From: Thermoplasmata archaeon
Lineage (GTDB): Archaea; Thermoplasmatota; Thermoplasmata; Thermoplasmatales; Thermoplasmataceae
DNA length: 47,844 nt
Assembly: GCA_021803655.1 (NCBI GenBank)
Contig: JAJZLK010000026.1
Span: 1-47,844, forward strand
Direction of reading: 5' to 3'
Positions 17,062 through 26,334 of this stretch are shown here, one piece after another. The notes beneath the pieces were generated by a model. The model searched no databases and was not told where the DNA came from. It was given only the letters and a program-made list of their open reading frames with translations. The stretch's first letter is position 1. Each line of letters begins with the position of its first letter. The translations under genes were made by a program, and so were the position numbers.

Positions 17062-18882
17062 TTACTCAGGTCTTTCCGAGGAAATAACTGGGATGGCTTC
17101 CTCGAGGTTAAGTCCGATTTCATCTTCCCTGAGTTTTCTTCCGATGCTCCTCTCGTAGAAGGCGATGATGGACCTCTTCTCTTCCATGGTGTAGTCCCTG
17201 TAGTATTTCTCCTTCTTGAGGATCTTGCCAGTCTTCTCTTCGTAGATCTTGGCAGGCATGGAATACTTTCTCTGGGTTGCGTCCCTGTAAAGTTCGGGTA
17301 TGACATTGAATGCACAGAATGGAACCACTCTTCCATCAGGCATTGCATAGTGGATATCACACCTCTCTACCCTGTCCACGTCGTAGGTGTACGGGTCCAT
17401 GAAGTGCATGAATCCTATGAACATGGACTTGTAGTGGAACGCCTTGAGTCCATGGTAGTCTCCCTCAGTGAATGCATTGTAAACCATGTCCTTGAGTCTG
17501 AAGTCTTTCGGGGCCTTTTCGTAGTCCACGAACTTCTTGAGGCTCAGGAGCAGCTTTGAAGTGGACTCGACTTTCTTCAGCCTCTTGAAGGACGAACTCT
17601 TGATCTCGTCTCCCAGCTCTCCCATGTACTCGAACATTCCTCTGACGTCTATGAACCTGGTGATTGGTATCACCTTGTCATCGTCCTTGAAGATGTACGT
17701 TCCCATACCGCAGGCAAAGTGGATCGACAGTTTGTAGGTGTCCTTTCCCTTCAGTGCCTCGATGAAGTTTGACACCTTTGTCGTGGACGGAACGGTGAAG
17801 AAGTCTTCCCTTCCAAGCATACCGTCTGTCTGCTGCTCGATCTTCTTTATTGCTCCAGGAATAGTGATCCTCTGTTTTTCCCTCATCCTGTCAGGCATTC
17901 TTCCCACAAGACTTACTGGCTGGAAGTTAACTGCCCTGACAGCGTCGATGTTGGAAAGACCGAACCTGATAATGTCACCAAGGTACTGGTCGTTGACTCC
18001 TCCTATTACGGTAGGAACAAGAACCACACCTAGGGGTGCTTTCTTGTAGTTCTCAAGTGCAGCCGGAATTTCCCAGAAGTTCTTAGGGTTAGATCTGGGG
18101 GATGGTCCATCGAAACTGGTGTAAATCACGTTTGAACCGGTTTCCCTGACTTTCCTCGGGAAATCAGGGTCAAATGCAGCCCTGATACTGTTGGTGTTGA
18201 GCTGTATGTGTTCGTATCCCTCTTCCCTTGCGATCTTGATCACATCGAGGATGTCATCCCTGATGGTCGGCTCTCCGCCTGTTATCTGAACGGCGTTGGC
18301 TCCAACAGGCTTCTCATTCCTCATTCTCCTGAGCATCATCCTGATCTGGTCCTGGGATGGCTCATAGATTGGTTCATCCTCCTTGGCGTAGAAGAAACAG
18401 TACCAGCATGAAAGATCGCACCTGTTCGTAACGACAATGTTTCCAAGACCAGTGTGTGACTTGTGTTTAACGCAAAGACCGCAGTGTGATGGACAGACAA
18501 TTTTCTCTTCAAGCATGGCAACGTTAGGATTCAGTATCCTGACTCCCTTGTCCTGCCACTTCTTGGCCTCCTGGTACATCTCATAATCTTCCCAGTATTT
18601 CTCCTTCGTGACTCCATGTTCTGCGCATTCCTTGATCAGCCTGACCTCTCCGGAGTTCTCATAAACGATTGCCGGTATTCTCATCTGATCGAATTTCTCT
18701 TCGTCAGCGCACAGGGGACAAAGGCTCTCTGTTACCCTTATGACCAGCATGTCATCGTTGATTAAGTGGCCGAGCGTGTTAATGAAGTCGTCCACAGTCT
18801 TGAACGGTGAGTTCCTGCTGATCTCGAAATCTGATGCAAATCTGTATTCGGGGAATTTCCTGATCTCTTCAGCTACTATCAT
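17062..18882 (-). CDS. tes: Radical SAM tetraether lipid synthase (Tes)-like
   Basis: Matches the radical SAM family that joins two archaeol tails to make membrane-spanning tetraether lipids. From ATG 18882 it has 606 residues. An N-terminal pair Cys55/Cys58 (LCPLCADEE) looks rubredoxin-like with Cys86 and further ligands. Cys130, Cys134 and Cys137 (CPSHCGLC) would hold an auxiliary Fe-S cluster. The radical SAM motif is Cys155-x3-Cys159-x2-Cys162 (CDLSCWYC), followed by the SAM-binding ITGGEP. Later cysteines (FACGMG; RCDIHYAMPDGRVVPFC) may hold another cluster, as known for the characterised enzyme. The frame is open to 18951, but 18882 is chosen: GGTGA lies 8 bp upstream and the TATA box falls inside the longer version. 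Thermoplasmatales make tetraether lipids, which fits. Confidence 0.9.
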   Translation of the reverse strand: MIVAEEIRKFPEYRFASDFEISRNSPFKTVDDFINTLGHLINDDMLVIRVTESLCPLCADEEKFDQMRIPAIVYENSGEVRLIKECAEHGVTKEKYWEDYEMYQEAKKWQDKGVRILNPNVAMLEEKIVCPSHCGLCVKHKSHTGLGNIVVTNRCDLSCWYCFFYAKEDEPIYEPSQDQIRMMLRRMRNEKPVGANAVQITGGEPTIRDDILDVIKIAREEGYEHIQLNTNSIRAAFDPDFPRKVRETGSNVIYTSFDGPSPRSNPKNFWEIPAALENYKKAPLGVVLVPTVIGGVNDQYLGDIIRFGLSNIDAVRAVNFQPVSLVGRMPDRMREKQRITIPGAIKKIEQQTDGMLGREDFFTVPSTTKVSNFIEALKGKDTYKLSIHFACGMGTYIFKDDDKVIPITRFIDVRGMFEYMGELGDEIKSSSFKRLKKVESTSKLLLSLKKFVDYEKAPKDFRLKDMVYNAFTEGDYHGLKAFHYKSMFIGFMHFMDPYTYDVDRVERCDIHYAMPDGRVVPFCAFNVIPELYRDATQRKYSMPAKIYEEKTGKILKKEKYYRDYTMEEKRSIIAFYERSIGRKLREDEIGLNLEEAIPVISSERPE

Positions 18883-18920
18883 CTTCCAATTCACCTTGTT
18901 GGTTAAACATTGAAAAGAAG

Positions 18921-18930
18921 ATATATTAAA
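18921..18930 (-). promoter_or_regulatory. TATA box of the tetraether synthase-like gene
   Basis: TTTAATATAT on the minus strand predicts a start near 18900 and a leader of about 17 nt containing a GGTGA ribosome-binding site (18891-18895), one of few Shine-Dalgarno leaders seen in the window. Confidence 0.5.
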
Positions 18931-18951
18931 AGTATTTTGTAGTGATAACAA

Positions 18952-19323
18952 CTAAAAATACTCGCCAAGAGCCTATTACAGCGGCTTTATGCGCAAGAAT
19001 TTGCCTATTAAAAGCAGGGAAAATAGATACTAAATATTCATGAAGACTGCTCAAAACAGCCGGCGGTTGGAATTCAGGCAACGTAAAGCGAATGTTCTCT
19101 TTTTTAAAATTGGTATTTAAACCAGATGTAGCAGGTATCGCTCCACCCAGCACGATCATATCTAGATTCCGATGTTGCTTCAACCTTGCCGTCCAACTGG
19201 TGTTAAGGAACCACAGTAAGCTCTGAATATGAACAAGGTGGGGAATGTGCAGTACGGAATTTGAACTTCGGACAAGACCCGATTCCAAAAGATAAAATAA
19301 ATCATAACCCATTCCCACCCCAA
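18952..19323. other. Intergenic region without recognisable gene
   Basis: About 370 bp between the radical SAM gene and tRNA-Gly. A long minus-strand frame spans it, but its first residues are antisense tRNA-Gly and the rest resembles no protein family. A/T-rich AAATAAATC at about 19293-19302 may serve as the tRNA promoter. Confidence 0.4.
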
Positions 19324-19396
19324 GCGGGCGTGGTGTAGCCTGGTAACACTCGAGCTTGCCAAGCTCGTGCCTCGGGTTCAAATCCCGGCGCCCGCA
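19324..19396 (+). tRNA. tRNA-Gly (anticodon GCC)
   Basis: A 73-nt cloverleaf. The acceptor stem GCGGGCG pairs with CGCCCGC, with discriminator A. The anticodon stem CGAGC pairs with GCUCG around UUGCCAA (anticodon GCC), and the T loop is UUCAAAU within UCGGG/CCCGG. It reads GGC (and GGU) codons. CCA is not encoded and there is no intron. Confidence 0.96.
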
Positions 19397-19534
19397 TATG
19401 TATTTGCACAAGGATCTCTGCTCAACTTAAACCCGATCATTTTTCTCATAACAGGTCTTCCGGAACGCACTTGAAGACTGTGGTGGATTATCCGTGTTTC
19501 ATGTAACGTTCCGCTTCATTAATTGAGATTGTGA

Positions 19535-20089
19535 TCACGTCACCCTACGATAAAGATGGACGTAATGGTGCACGAGATCCGTCTTTCTCACAAGGACGAA
19601 CCCGTGCGATTCCACCATGTTCCTGAGATTTTCCTGGTCGATCTTGATATTATCTGGAGGGCCTATTTCCGAATGTTTATGGAATTCTACAAAGATGAGT
19701 GCTCCATTCTCTGGCAGGTCCCTGTGCAACCACGTCAGAAGAGCTTTCTGGCAATCAAGGTCATGAAATACTGTTGAGAGAAAAACTTTGTTAAACGTGC
19801 TGTCCTTGAATTCAGCGCAGACGTCAGAAAGGACAGGATGAACACTCTTTCTATCTGCCTCCTTCAGGTTCTTTTTCATAATTGTGAGAGCCTTGTCCGA
19901 GCCATCAACCGCATATACGGTCACATTCTCTGCGCTCCTTGAGAAGAGAAGGGAAAAGTGTCCGGTTCCGGAACCGAGGTCAAGTATCACGTCACCAGGA
20001 CTCGGTTTCACGAAATCCAATACCACACTGTCGGGAAGAAACTCCTCCCTGATCCTCTGTATTCTCTCATAATTGAACTCATTATGCAT
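19535..20089 (-). CDS. Class I SAM-dependent methyltransferase
   Basis: Soluble methyltransferase of 184 residues from ATG 20089. Motif I is VILDLGSGTGHFSLLFS, the acidic loop after strand 2 is AVDGSDKA, and the strand-4 region is VFLSTVFHDL, followed by LPENGALIFVEF: a complete Rossmann-type core. The substrate cannot be told; the small size and Ubie-like core are compatible with quinone, small-molecule or protein methylation. The frame stays open upstream to 20218, but that part lies across the divergent promoter region, and GAATTAAGTG on the minus strand at 20107-20116 fits leaderless start at 20089. Divergent from the DUF763 gene. Confidence 0.85.
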   Translation of the reverse strand: MHNEFNYERIQRIREEFLPDSVVLDFVKPSPGDVILDLGSGTGHFSLLFSRSAENVTVYAVDGSDKALTIMKKNLKEADRKSVHPVLSDVCAEFKDSTFNKVFLSTVFHDLDCQKALLTWLHRDLPENGALIFVEFHKHSEIGPPDNIKIDQENLRNMVESHGFVLVRKTDLVHHYVHLYRRVT

Positions 20090-20173
20090 AGCTTCTCCAG
20101 CGCATTCACTTAATTCAATATTACTGAGCCGGAGACAGACAATGTTTTTACCTCCGAGGCCGCTTCTCATCCC

Positions 20174-21280
20174 ATGGCGGGCCGCGGGATTGCACAGATG
20201 CCTCTGCATTACGGACATCCTCCCGAACGACTTTACAGGAGGATGCAGGAACTTGGGGGCCTGATCTGTGATCTTGTGACAGAAAAATACGGCTCAGGAG
20301 AACTGCTCCAGAGACTTTCAGATCCTTTCTGGTTCCACTCGCTGTCCCTGGCAACAGGCTTTGACTGGAATTCAAGCGGCACCACTACCACGACGCTTTC
20401 TGCATTGAAGGAGTATTTCAGTAAATCGAGGGATGCGGAATTCTTTATCGCGGGAGGGAAAGGAACGACCATGTCCTCTGTCAGTTCTGATTTTGAGAAG
20501 AGAGTGAAAGGGGGTTTCATAGGTGAGGCTGAATCGTCGCAGATCAGGAGGCGGGCCAGAGCTCTGGCCAAGGTGGACAACAATCTGCTCCAGGATGGTT
20601 ATGACCTTTACATGCACTTCATTATGGTCAGCGGGAAAGGGGAGTGGATCGTCGTGCAGCAGGGAATGAATTCTGTGGATAGAATGGCAAGGCGTTATCA
20701 CTGGCATCACAGTTCGTTCCAGTCAAGGCTCGATGATGGAAGAGACGGAATCTCATCAGAGATGATTCACGAGAAGGTGCTTGACCTTTCATCCTCGGAC
20801 AGCAAAGGAAACAGGAAAGAGATGCTGGACGTTGTCCGCGACGATCCGTGGAGATACAGGAATCTCTTCTCCAGTGGTTCACAGACAACTCTGGACAACA
20901 AATTCTCCGATGGAAAACAGTTGAGGCTTGATATCCGAGTGGACTGGAATCGCCTCCGCAGCATATACGAGACGCAACCTGCTGATTTTGAAGAACTGAT
21001 GAACATTAAAGGATCAGGAAAGTCAACGATCAGGGCTGTTTCCATGATTGCCCGGCTGGTCTACGGGACAGAACCATCATGGAGGGATCCGGTCGAATTC
21101 TCCTTTGCACTTGGAGGGAAGGATGGGATACCAAAACCCGTGAATTATCCAGACTACGACAAGACCATTGAATTCTACCGTGAGCTCCTTGGAAATCTGA
21201 GACACGGGGACGGCAGGCTCTCAGCAATAGCAGAGAACATAAACCGCAGATACGGAAGGATTACCGGGAATTTCCTCTGA
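20174..21280 (+). CDS. DUF763 domain protein, predicted DNA-associated
   Basis: A 368-residue protein matching the DUF763 family (COG1415), widespread in archaea and some bacteria and not functionally assigned. Conserved parts are RGIAQMPLHYGHPP at the N-terminus, RLSDPFWFHSL and SSGTTTTTLSALKEY, and a C-terminal helix-hairpin-helix-like segment (FEELMNIKGSGKSTIRAVS) followed by FSFALGGKDGIPKPV. Helix-hairpin-helix elements bind DNA backbone, so a DNA repair or processing role is often suggested; that is inference. The ATG at 20174 gives the normal family start, with a T-rich box about 28 bp upstream. Its 3' end overlaps the convergent peroxiredoxin gene by 20 bp. Confidence 0.88.
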   Translation: MAGRGIAQMPLHYGHPPERLYRRMQELGGLICDLVTEKYGSGELLQRLSDPFWFHSLSLATGFDWNSSGTTTTTLSALKEYFSKSRDAEFFIAGGKGTTMSSVSSDFEKRVKGGFIGEAESSQIRRRARALAKVDNNLLQDGYDLYMHFIMVSGKGEWIVVQQGMNSVDRMARRYHWHHSSFQSRLDDGRDGISSEMIHEKVLDLSSSDSKGNRKEMLDVVRDDPWRYRNLFSSGSQTTLDNKFSDGKQLRLDIRVDWNRLRSIYETQPADFEELMNIKGSGKSTIRAVSMIARLVYGTEPSWRDPVEFSFALGGKDGIPKPVNYPDYDKTIEFYRELLGNLRHGDGRLSAIAENINRRYGRITGNFL

Positions 21281-21722
21281 TCTCCTTCAGGACTTTCATG
21301 GAATTTTCAACATGATCCTCGGTCCTCATCTGTGAATCAAATACGTACCTAATGGTTCCCTCTAGGTCAATTACGTATGTGACCCTCTTGGGAATAATGA
21401 ATCCCTCGCAATCGTAAAGCTTCCTGACTTTCTTCCCGGTATCAGAAAGCAGGGGAAATGGCAGCTTCCGGTGTTCCATGAATTTCTTGTGGCTTTCAAC
21501 GGAATCAGAACTGATTCCAACAACAAGTGCTCCAATCTCCCTTATCTGATCCCAGTGATCCCTGAATGAGCAGGCTTCAGCAACGCATCCTGGAGTCTCG
21601 TCCTTCGGATAGAAATACAGGATAATCTCCTGCTTGCCAATCAGTCCCGAAAGAGATACGTCTTTTCCATCCTGATCCTTCAGTGTAAAATCAGGGGCCT
21701 TTGTTCCAGTCTTAAGAGTCAT
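21261..21722 (-). CDS. bcp: Peroxiredoxin, PrxQ/BCP type
   Basis: Thiol peroxidase of 153 residues reducing hydrogen peroxide and alkyl hydroperoxides. The peroxidatic Cys46 is in DETPGCVAEAC, with the resolving Cys51 five residues later, the arrangement of atypical two-cysteine PrxQ proteins; FYPKD precedes it and the conserved arginine region RVTYVID follows. Length is standard. The start at 21722 overlaps the end of the upstream solute-binding gene by 11 bp, suggesting coupling, and the 3' end overlaps DUF763 by 20 bp on the opposite strand. Peroxide defence suits an aerobic acidophile, but the lifestyle is inferred. Confidence 0.95.
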   Translation of the reverse strand: MTLKTGTKAPDFTLKDQDGKDVSLSGLIGKQEIILYFYPKDETPGCVAEACSFRDHWDQIREIGALVVGISSDSVESHKKFMEHRKLPFPLLSDTGKKVRKLYDCEGFIIPKRVTYVIDLEGTIRYVFDSQMRTEDHVENSMKVLKEIRGNSR

Positions 21723-24700
21723 TGTGAAGGTTATGCGGTTTTTCTATATCTTCTATTCTGGGAAAAGGACCCATTGGGGTTGAAACCAAGGTTCCGCCCA
21801 CGTTGGCAGCGGCGCCGGGCGGGTTTACCGTGAAACTTCGTATGAAACTCCCATTAAGCGAGATCGTCACCGGCCTTCCCCTAAGCGTAAAATTACCATG
21901 CGATGGAGAAATGATCAACGTTTTGTTCTCAGAGTATGCCGTGAAAGCGTAGGTTCCGTTGATCTCCTCTGTCGACATACTCGGCCCCGCGGTACTGAAG
22001 ACCTGCGTCTCGTTATTTCTGGTGACGGTAACAGTCCACTGAGAACCTGTGGACGTGGAATTAAAGTTGAACGTCACAGCGTAGGAGGATGATCCGTTTC
22101 CCGTATATCCTAAGAGATTGTACGTATAATCTCCGATTTGACCGCTCATCACATTCTGCTCATTGTTTATTATTTGAGAGCCAGGTATCTTAACGCTCCA
22201 GACCTCCCAGTTCACTGGGTCAGACAAGTACACATCAAACGACATGTTTACGAACTCCTCATTCATGTGCTGGAAGTAGTATTTCGCCGTACTTGCACTG
22301 GTTGTACTTGATCCATTCTCGTAGTCGTTAATCAGTGTATGGAATGCCGTGACTTCGCTGGCGTTATAAGACGCCAGATTAGATGAGTTGTCTATGGTAC
22401 TGAGGAGCCACCCATTTGAAGCCATGTAAAATGACGTGTTAACAGGATCTGCCGTCGGCAGAAGAAAGTCAGTCGGGTACGGGTAGTCCGGGGACAATCC
22501 AGAGATTGTTATGGGCATTGGGTTATACGAGTTCGCCGTGTTTGGGGTGTTCTGCACAAAGGTTGTTTGCTCTACCGGGAACTGTGTGTAGTATGCCGAT
22601 GTCCCGAATATTACCTCGGACAGATTCTTTGCCCACGTCAAAGCCCCTGCCTGATCAACAGCGTCAGGTCCCAATATGAATATAGGTATGTTCAGCATTT
22701 TGCCCTTATAGTATCCGTTTAAACCGATACCCATCGCCTTTGCATTGGAACTGTTCAGGAACATGTCCCAGTAATGCTTTGCCATTGTGAGATTGAAGTC
22801 AGGCACATTTGCTCCCGCGGCTGTGAGCTGCGGAGGAGTCTGTCCGTACAGCATGGGTGGAGGTAGCATTCCGGCATATTGGCTTGCAAGAGTCAGGTTG
22901 TAGACACTGTTTCCAACCTGCTGATCGAGGTAGTACTGATAGTTGTATGCATAGGCAAATGTCTGTCTAACGTAGACGTTGTCAAAGAAGGACGCGTTGA
23001 CATTTGCTGATGCATCCATTTGGGCCAGCAGGGTCGTGTTTATATTCCCGTTAAACTGATACCAGGAGGGCGTCATACCAGTTGCGTTGTATGCGTTCAC
23101 GATGCCCAGTGAGTGTAACTGTCTTTCGTAACTCCAATTCGAGATCTGTATGGTTCCGGTTTGGGCTCCGCCGTACCTGAGCATCAGGTAAGGAGATATA
23201 TATTGTGAAAAGAGCAAGATTCTGATTACTTTAATCGTAGGGGCCGGAAACCACGGCCCGGGAGATACGAAGTGCGGGTTAGCCCTCAGCACAATCTCAC
23301 ACGCAGGGAGATAGTATGCCATGAGGTAGGGGCCGTCTGAGAAAATATGGGTTTCAGGATAAGTAAAGTAGGCTCCAGGTGCATCATGGGTAGAATATGC
23401 CCTAAACCCGGCAGGGGTCCACGCAAGACCTGCTCCGTGCGCGGCAAGCCATTTTGCACTTGTGATAAAGGCTCCGCTTGAAGCGAACAGGTCGTAGATG
23501 AACTGTGGCGCTTCAGGCTTCTGCAGGTGGAACGAGACTGAATTCGTCGCGTTGTTCACTGTTATATTGTCGGAAATGTTATGATATGTGTTAGTAGGTC
23601 CGGACACATATCCTCCTCCGGGCAGAAGAACCTGGGCCAGCATCCATCCCGGCGTTTGTGGGCTTCCTTGCATGAAGAGAAGGTCTCTAGCTATGCTGGT
23701 CTTCACATCCCAGGCCGTCACCGGAGTGCCATCCTGCCAGGTTGCGTTGCTTCTTACTTGGAAAGTGTAATTCTGTCCCGGTGCAGTCACAGCATTGTAG
23801 GTTATTTTAATGCCTGCGTTGTTCACGTATGACCGAGTGTAGTTGTGCCAGTGTGCGTTCACGCCATGCCCAATAGTCGGAAGGTATGAGGCAAGCATCG
23901 GCTCAAACCGCGAAGAAGAAGACCCTTTGTACATATCAAGAAACTGGTTAGTGTTGTAAAGCGCCTCCTCGCTCACCGCATCGTATGCGATCTGGGTATC
24001 GAACGTCTCGATGCCACCCGTTGCAAACTGTGCATCCGTGAGAGATTGGCTATTCTGTGGGATAGGAAAAACAGGGATTCCGGAAAAGACTGCCGCATCC
24101 AGGAAGTAGTCGGAGGCACTGGTGTTACTGACCGCGCCGGTGCTGTTGACTATACCCGTAAACGTCCTAATCTCGAACTGATACAGACCTGATGATAGGC
24201 TTGAATAGTTCAGGATGTAATCTTTGACACTTGTATTGTAACCGCCTTTGACGGAATTGAATTTGTAAGGAATATTGGTCGAGCTGTACTGTGAACCGTT
24301 CCTGTATACTATTACATTCTGGCCATAAACCTGGTAGGTTGAATTCAACGGTGGTTGCAGATAACTCACCATGACACCAAGGTGAGAGCCGGGAGCATAG
24401 AGGTTGGAATCCAGGTAGGTACTGTTTGAGGAAAGATATGGAAGAATGGTGGCGAATCCTGTGCTTCGATACTGGTTTACAGAACCACCGGAGACGTCAA
24501 TGCGTAGCAGTACAGAATAATTATGCGGAGAAGACTTGTAGTGAGCTACAATCATAATGAAATAGGTTCCATATGCGGAATAGTTGTGAGAAAGGGTTAC
24601 CCGATTAATTCCACCATAATTTTCCTGATGGGATGAACCGTCACCATAGTAGATTGTCATGGATTGGAACTGTGACATAGACTGGATTGTAAAATTATAT

Positions 24701-24909
24701 GGGGTATTGATCGTGGCATTTGATGTGGGATCTACCACGTAAATCGAATTAGATTCGGGGTATTGTGGGTTCTTGGAGGCAACCGGCCCGCTTGGTCTTG
24801 AGGGAAAATAGGCGAGTATGACGATGCTGGTCACTACTAATAATGCGCTAACTACGAGCACGAGTAATTTCCTCCTGTTCTGTCCGTCGATGTATCTACG
24901 CGTTGACAT
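21712..24909 (-). CDS. Membrane-anchored peptide-type solute-binding protein with PKD domain
   Basis: A 1065-residue extracellular protein. Residues about 13-34 form a membrane anchor after a basic N-terminus (RRK). Residues about 55-140 look like a PKD beta-sandwich (MTIYYGDGS, then HNYSAYGTYF). The long middle (about 290-920) has features of family 5 extracellular solute-binding proteins (oligopeptide/dipeptide type), such as the FQVRSNATWQDGTPVTAWDV segment near the start of the fold. A C-terminal beta-rich part (about 930-1065) completes it. Many N-x-S/T sequons indicate surface glycosylation. Permease and ATPase genes are absent nearby, so it is an orphan binder or works with a transporter encoded elsewhere. 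Its end overlaps bcp by 11 bp. Confidence 0.82.
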   Translation of the reverse strand: MSTRRYIDGQNRRKLLVLVVSALLVVTSIVILAYFPSRPSGPVASKNPQYPESNSIYVVDPTSNATINTPYNFTIQSMSQFQSMTIYYGDGSSHQENYGGINRVTLSHNYSAYGTYFIMIVAHYKSSPHNYSVLLRIDVSGGSVNQYRSTGFATILPYLSSNSTYLDSNLYAPGSHLGVMVSYLQPPLNSTYQVYGQNVIVYRNGSQYSSTNIPYKFNSVKGGYNTSVKDYILNYSSLSSGLYQFEIRTFTGIVNSTGAVSNTSASDYFLDAAVFSGIPVFPIPQNSQSLTDAQFATGGIETFDTQIAYDAVSEEALYNTNQFLDMYKGSSSSRFEPMLASYLPTIGHGVNAHWHNYTRSYVNNAGIKITYNAVTAPGQNYTFQVRSNATWQDGTPVTAWDVKTSIARDLLFMQGSPQTPGWMLAQVLLPGGGYVSGPTNTYHNISDNITVNNATNSVSFHLQKPEAPQFIYDLFASSGAFITSAKWLAAHGAGLAWTPAGFRAYSTHDAPGAYFTYPETHIFSDGPYLMAYYLPACEIVLRANPHFVSPGPWFPAPTIKVIRILLFSQYISPYLMLRYGGAQTGTIQISNWSYERQLHSLGIVNAYNATGMTPSWYQFNGNINTTLLAQMDASANVNASFFDNVYVRQTFAYAYNYQYYLDQQVGNSVYNLTLASQYAGMLPPPMLYGQTPPQLTAAGANVPDFNLTMAKHYWDMFLNSSNAKAMGIGLNGYYKGKMLNIPIFILGPDAVDQAGALTWAKNLSEVIFGTSAYYTQFPVEQTTFVQNTPNTANSYNPMPITISGLSPDYPYPTDFLLPTADPVNTSFYMASNGWLLSTIDNSSNLASYNASEVTAFHTLINDYENGSSTTSASTAKYYFQHMNEEFVNMSFDVYLSDPVNWEVWSVKIPGSQIINNEQNVMSGQIGDYTYNLLGYTGNGSSSYAVTFNFNSTSTGSQWTVTVTRNNETQVFSTAGPSMSTEEINGTYAFTAYSENKTLIISPSHGNFTLRGRPVTISLNGSFIRSFTVNPPGAAANVGGTLVSTPMGPFPRIEDIEKPHNLHNDS

Positions 24910-25197
24910 CTCTATTCTTCCCGCAGGTGAGGAACAGGAAAATTAGTCTTAAAAGCCTTATTAACTATTCCTTAAACGTGAACCAGATTCACCCCAAAAT
25001 CACGTTGGGACTCTTTCCTGATTTCTGATCTCCTCTCTCGCTATCCAGTTTCGATGGTCTCGTAGAATGTACAGTGAATCTGTAATTCAGTCAGATCGTT
25101 CTGAAATTCATTAAAGAAGAATAACATAATTCGCGAGGTAACAAATTAAGCATGAGGAATCGTCAATAATTATAGTTATGGAAACTATCTACATGAT
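24910..25197. other. Divergent intergenic promoter region
   Basis: 288 bp between the divergent solute-binding and acyl-CoA dehydrogenase genes, rich in A/T boxes (for example AATTATAG at about 25169-25176, some 25 bp before the dehydrogenase ATG). No gene or RNA was recognised. Confidence 0.4.
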
Positions 25198-26334
25198 ATG
25201 AAGCTGAGCGAAGATGAAGTCCAGGTGCTCGACGTACTTAGGAGATTTGTAGAGACTGAAGTGAAACCCCTTGCAATGGAGATAGATAAGACAAAGTCCG
25301 TACCGGAAAAGATAATCAGCAGGATGCGGGAACTGGGGCTATTCGCATCGTATATTCCAACGGAATATGGAGGGGCGGGACTAAGCTTCACTTTCCTCGT
25401 AAACGCGATCGAGATACTGTCATCTGCGTGCGCGAGTACTGCTCTGGTACTCGACGGGGCAGAGACACTGTTTGCGGAACCGATAATGATGTTTGGCTCC
25501 CACGAACTGAAGCAGAAATACCTCACACAGGTGGCAGAAGGTGCCGTGGGAGGGCTTGCAATCACGGAACCAGGTGCCGGAAGCGATGCTGCGTCCATCC
25601 GAACAACCGCGACAAGGAAAGGGGAGGTCTATGTGATAAACGGAACAAAGACATTCATCACCAACGGGAGGATATCAAAATTCTTTGTTTTCGATGCGGT
25701 TACTGACTCAACAAAGGGCCATAGAGGAATAACAACCTTTGTTATAGATACCGGAACCCCCGGATTTCACATAAGCAGGGACATTGAAAAGATGGGAATA
25801 CGCGGCTCAAGCACAGTAGAACTTGTATTTGAGAACGCAGAAGTGCCGGCGAGCAATATTGTGGGAAAAGAGAATGAGGGATTCAAGGTAATAATGGAAA
25901 CCCTTGACGCAGGGAGGGTCGGAATCGCCGCACAGGCCGTGGGAATAGCAAAATCGGCACTCGATGAGGCCATAGCTTATGCAAGGGAGAGAAAACAGTT
26001 CGGCCAGCCAATAACCGAATTTCAGGGGATACAGTTCATGATAGCTGACATGGCTACCCAGCTTGAGGCTGCAAGGCTTCTGACCTATGCGGCCGCTGAG
26101 GCATGGGAGGAGAGAAAAGACTCGGTCAGGCTTTCATCAATGGCAAAGATGTTCGCGTCAGATGTTGCTATGAAGGTTACCGTGGAGGCACAGCAGCTCT
26201 TTGGAGGGTACGGATACACGACGGACTTTGATGCCGAAAGGCACGTGAGGGATGCAAAAATAACCCAGATATATGAGGGGACTAACCAGATCCAGCGGGT
26301 TATCATCGCAAGGGAAACTCTCCGCAGGTTATGA
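25198..26334 (+). CDS. Acyl-CoA dehydrogenase
   Basis: FAD enzyme of 378 residues that introduces the alpha-beta double bond into acyl-CoA thioesters, passing electrons to ETF. All domains are present: an N-terminal helical domain, the middle beta domain with GLAITEPGAGSDAASI and TFITNG, and the C-terminal helical domain with ARERKQFGQPI and LFGGYGY. The catalytic base is Glu360 in IYEGTNQIQR, the position used by short/branched- and butyryl-type enzymes. Chain-length preference is not determinable. The TGA overlaps the ATG of the next gene, so the two are translationally coupled. Thermoplasmatales carry several acyl-CoA dehydrogenases for fatty- or amino-acid breakdown. Confidence 0.94.
   Translation: MKLSEDEVQVLDVLRRFVETEVKPLAMEIDKTKSVPEKIISRMRELGLFASYIPTEYGGAGLSFTFLVNAIEILSSACASTALVLDGAETLFAEPIMMFGSHELKQKYLTQVAEGAVGGLAITEPGAGSDAASIRTTATRKGEVYVINGTKTFITNGRISKFFVFDAVTDSTKGHRGITTFVIDTGTPGFHISRDIEKMGIRGSSTVELVFENAEVPASNIVGKENEGFKVIMETLDAGRVGIAAQAVGIAKSALDEAIAYARERKQFGQPITEFQGIQFMIADMATQLEAARLLTYAAAEAWEERKDSVRLSSMAKMFASDVAMKVTVEAQQLFGGYGYTTDFDAERHVRDAKITQIYEGTNQIQRVIIARETLRRL

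Noticed and set aside
18926-19411. Minus-strand 161-codon frame between the radical SAM gene and beyond tRNA-Gly
   Set aside because: Its first part is antisense tRNA-Gly and the remainder has no protein-like pattern, no start signal and overlaps the radical SAM promoter.
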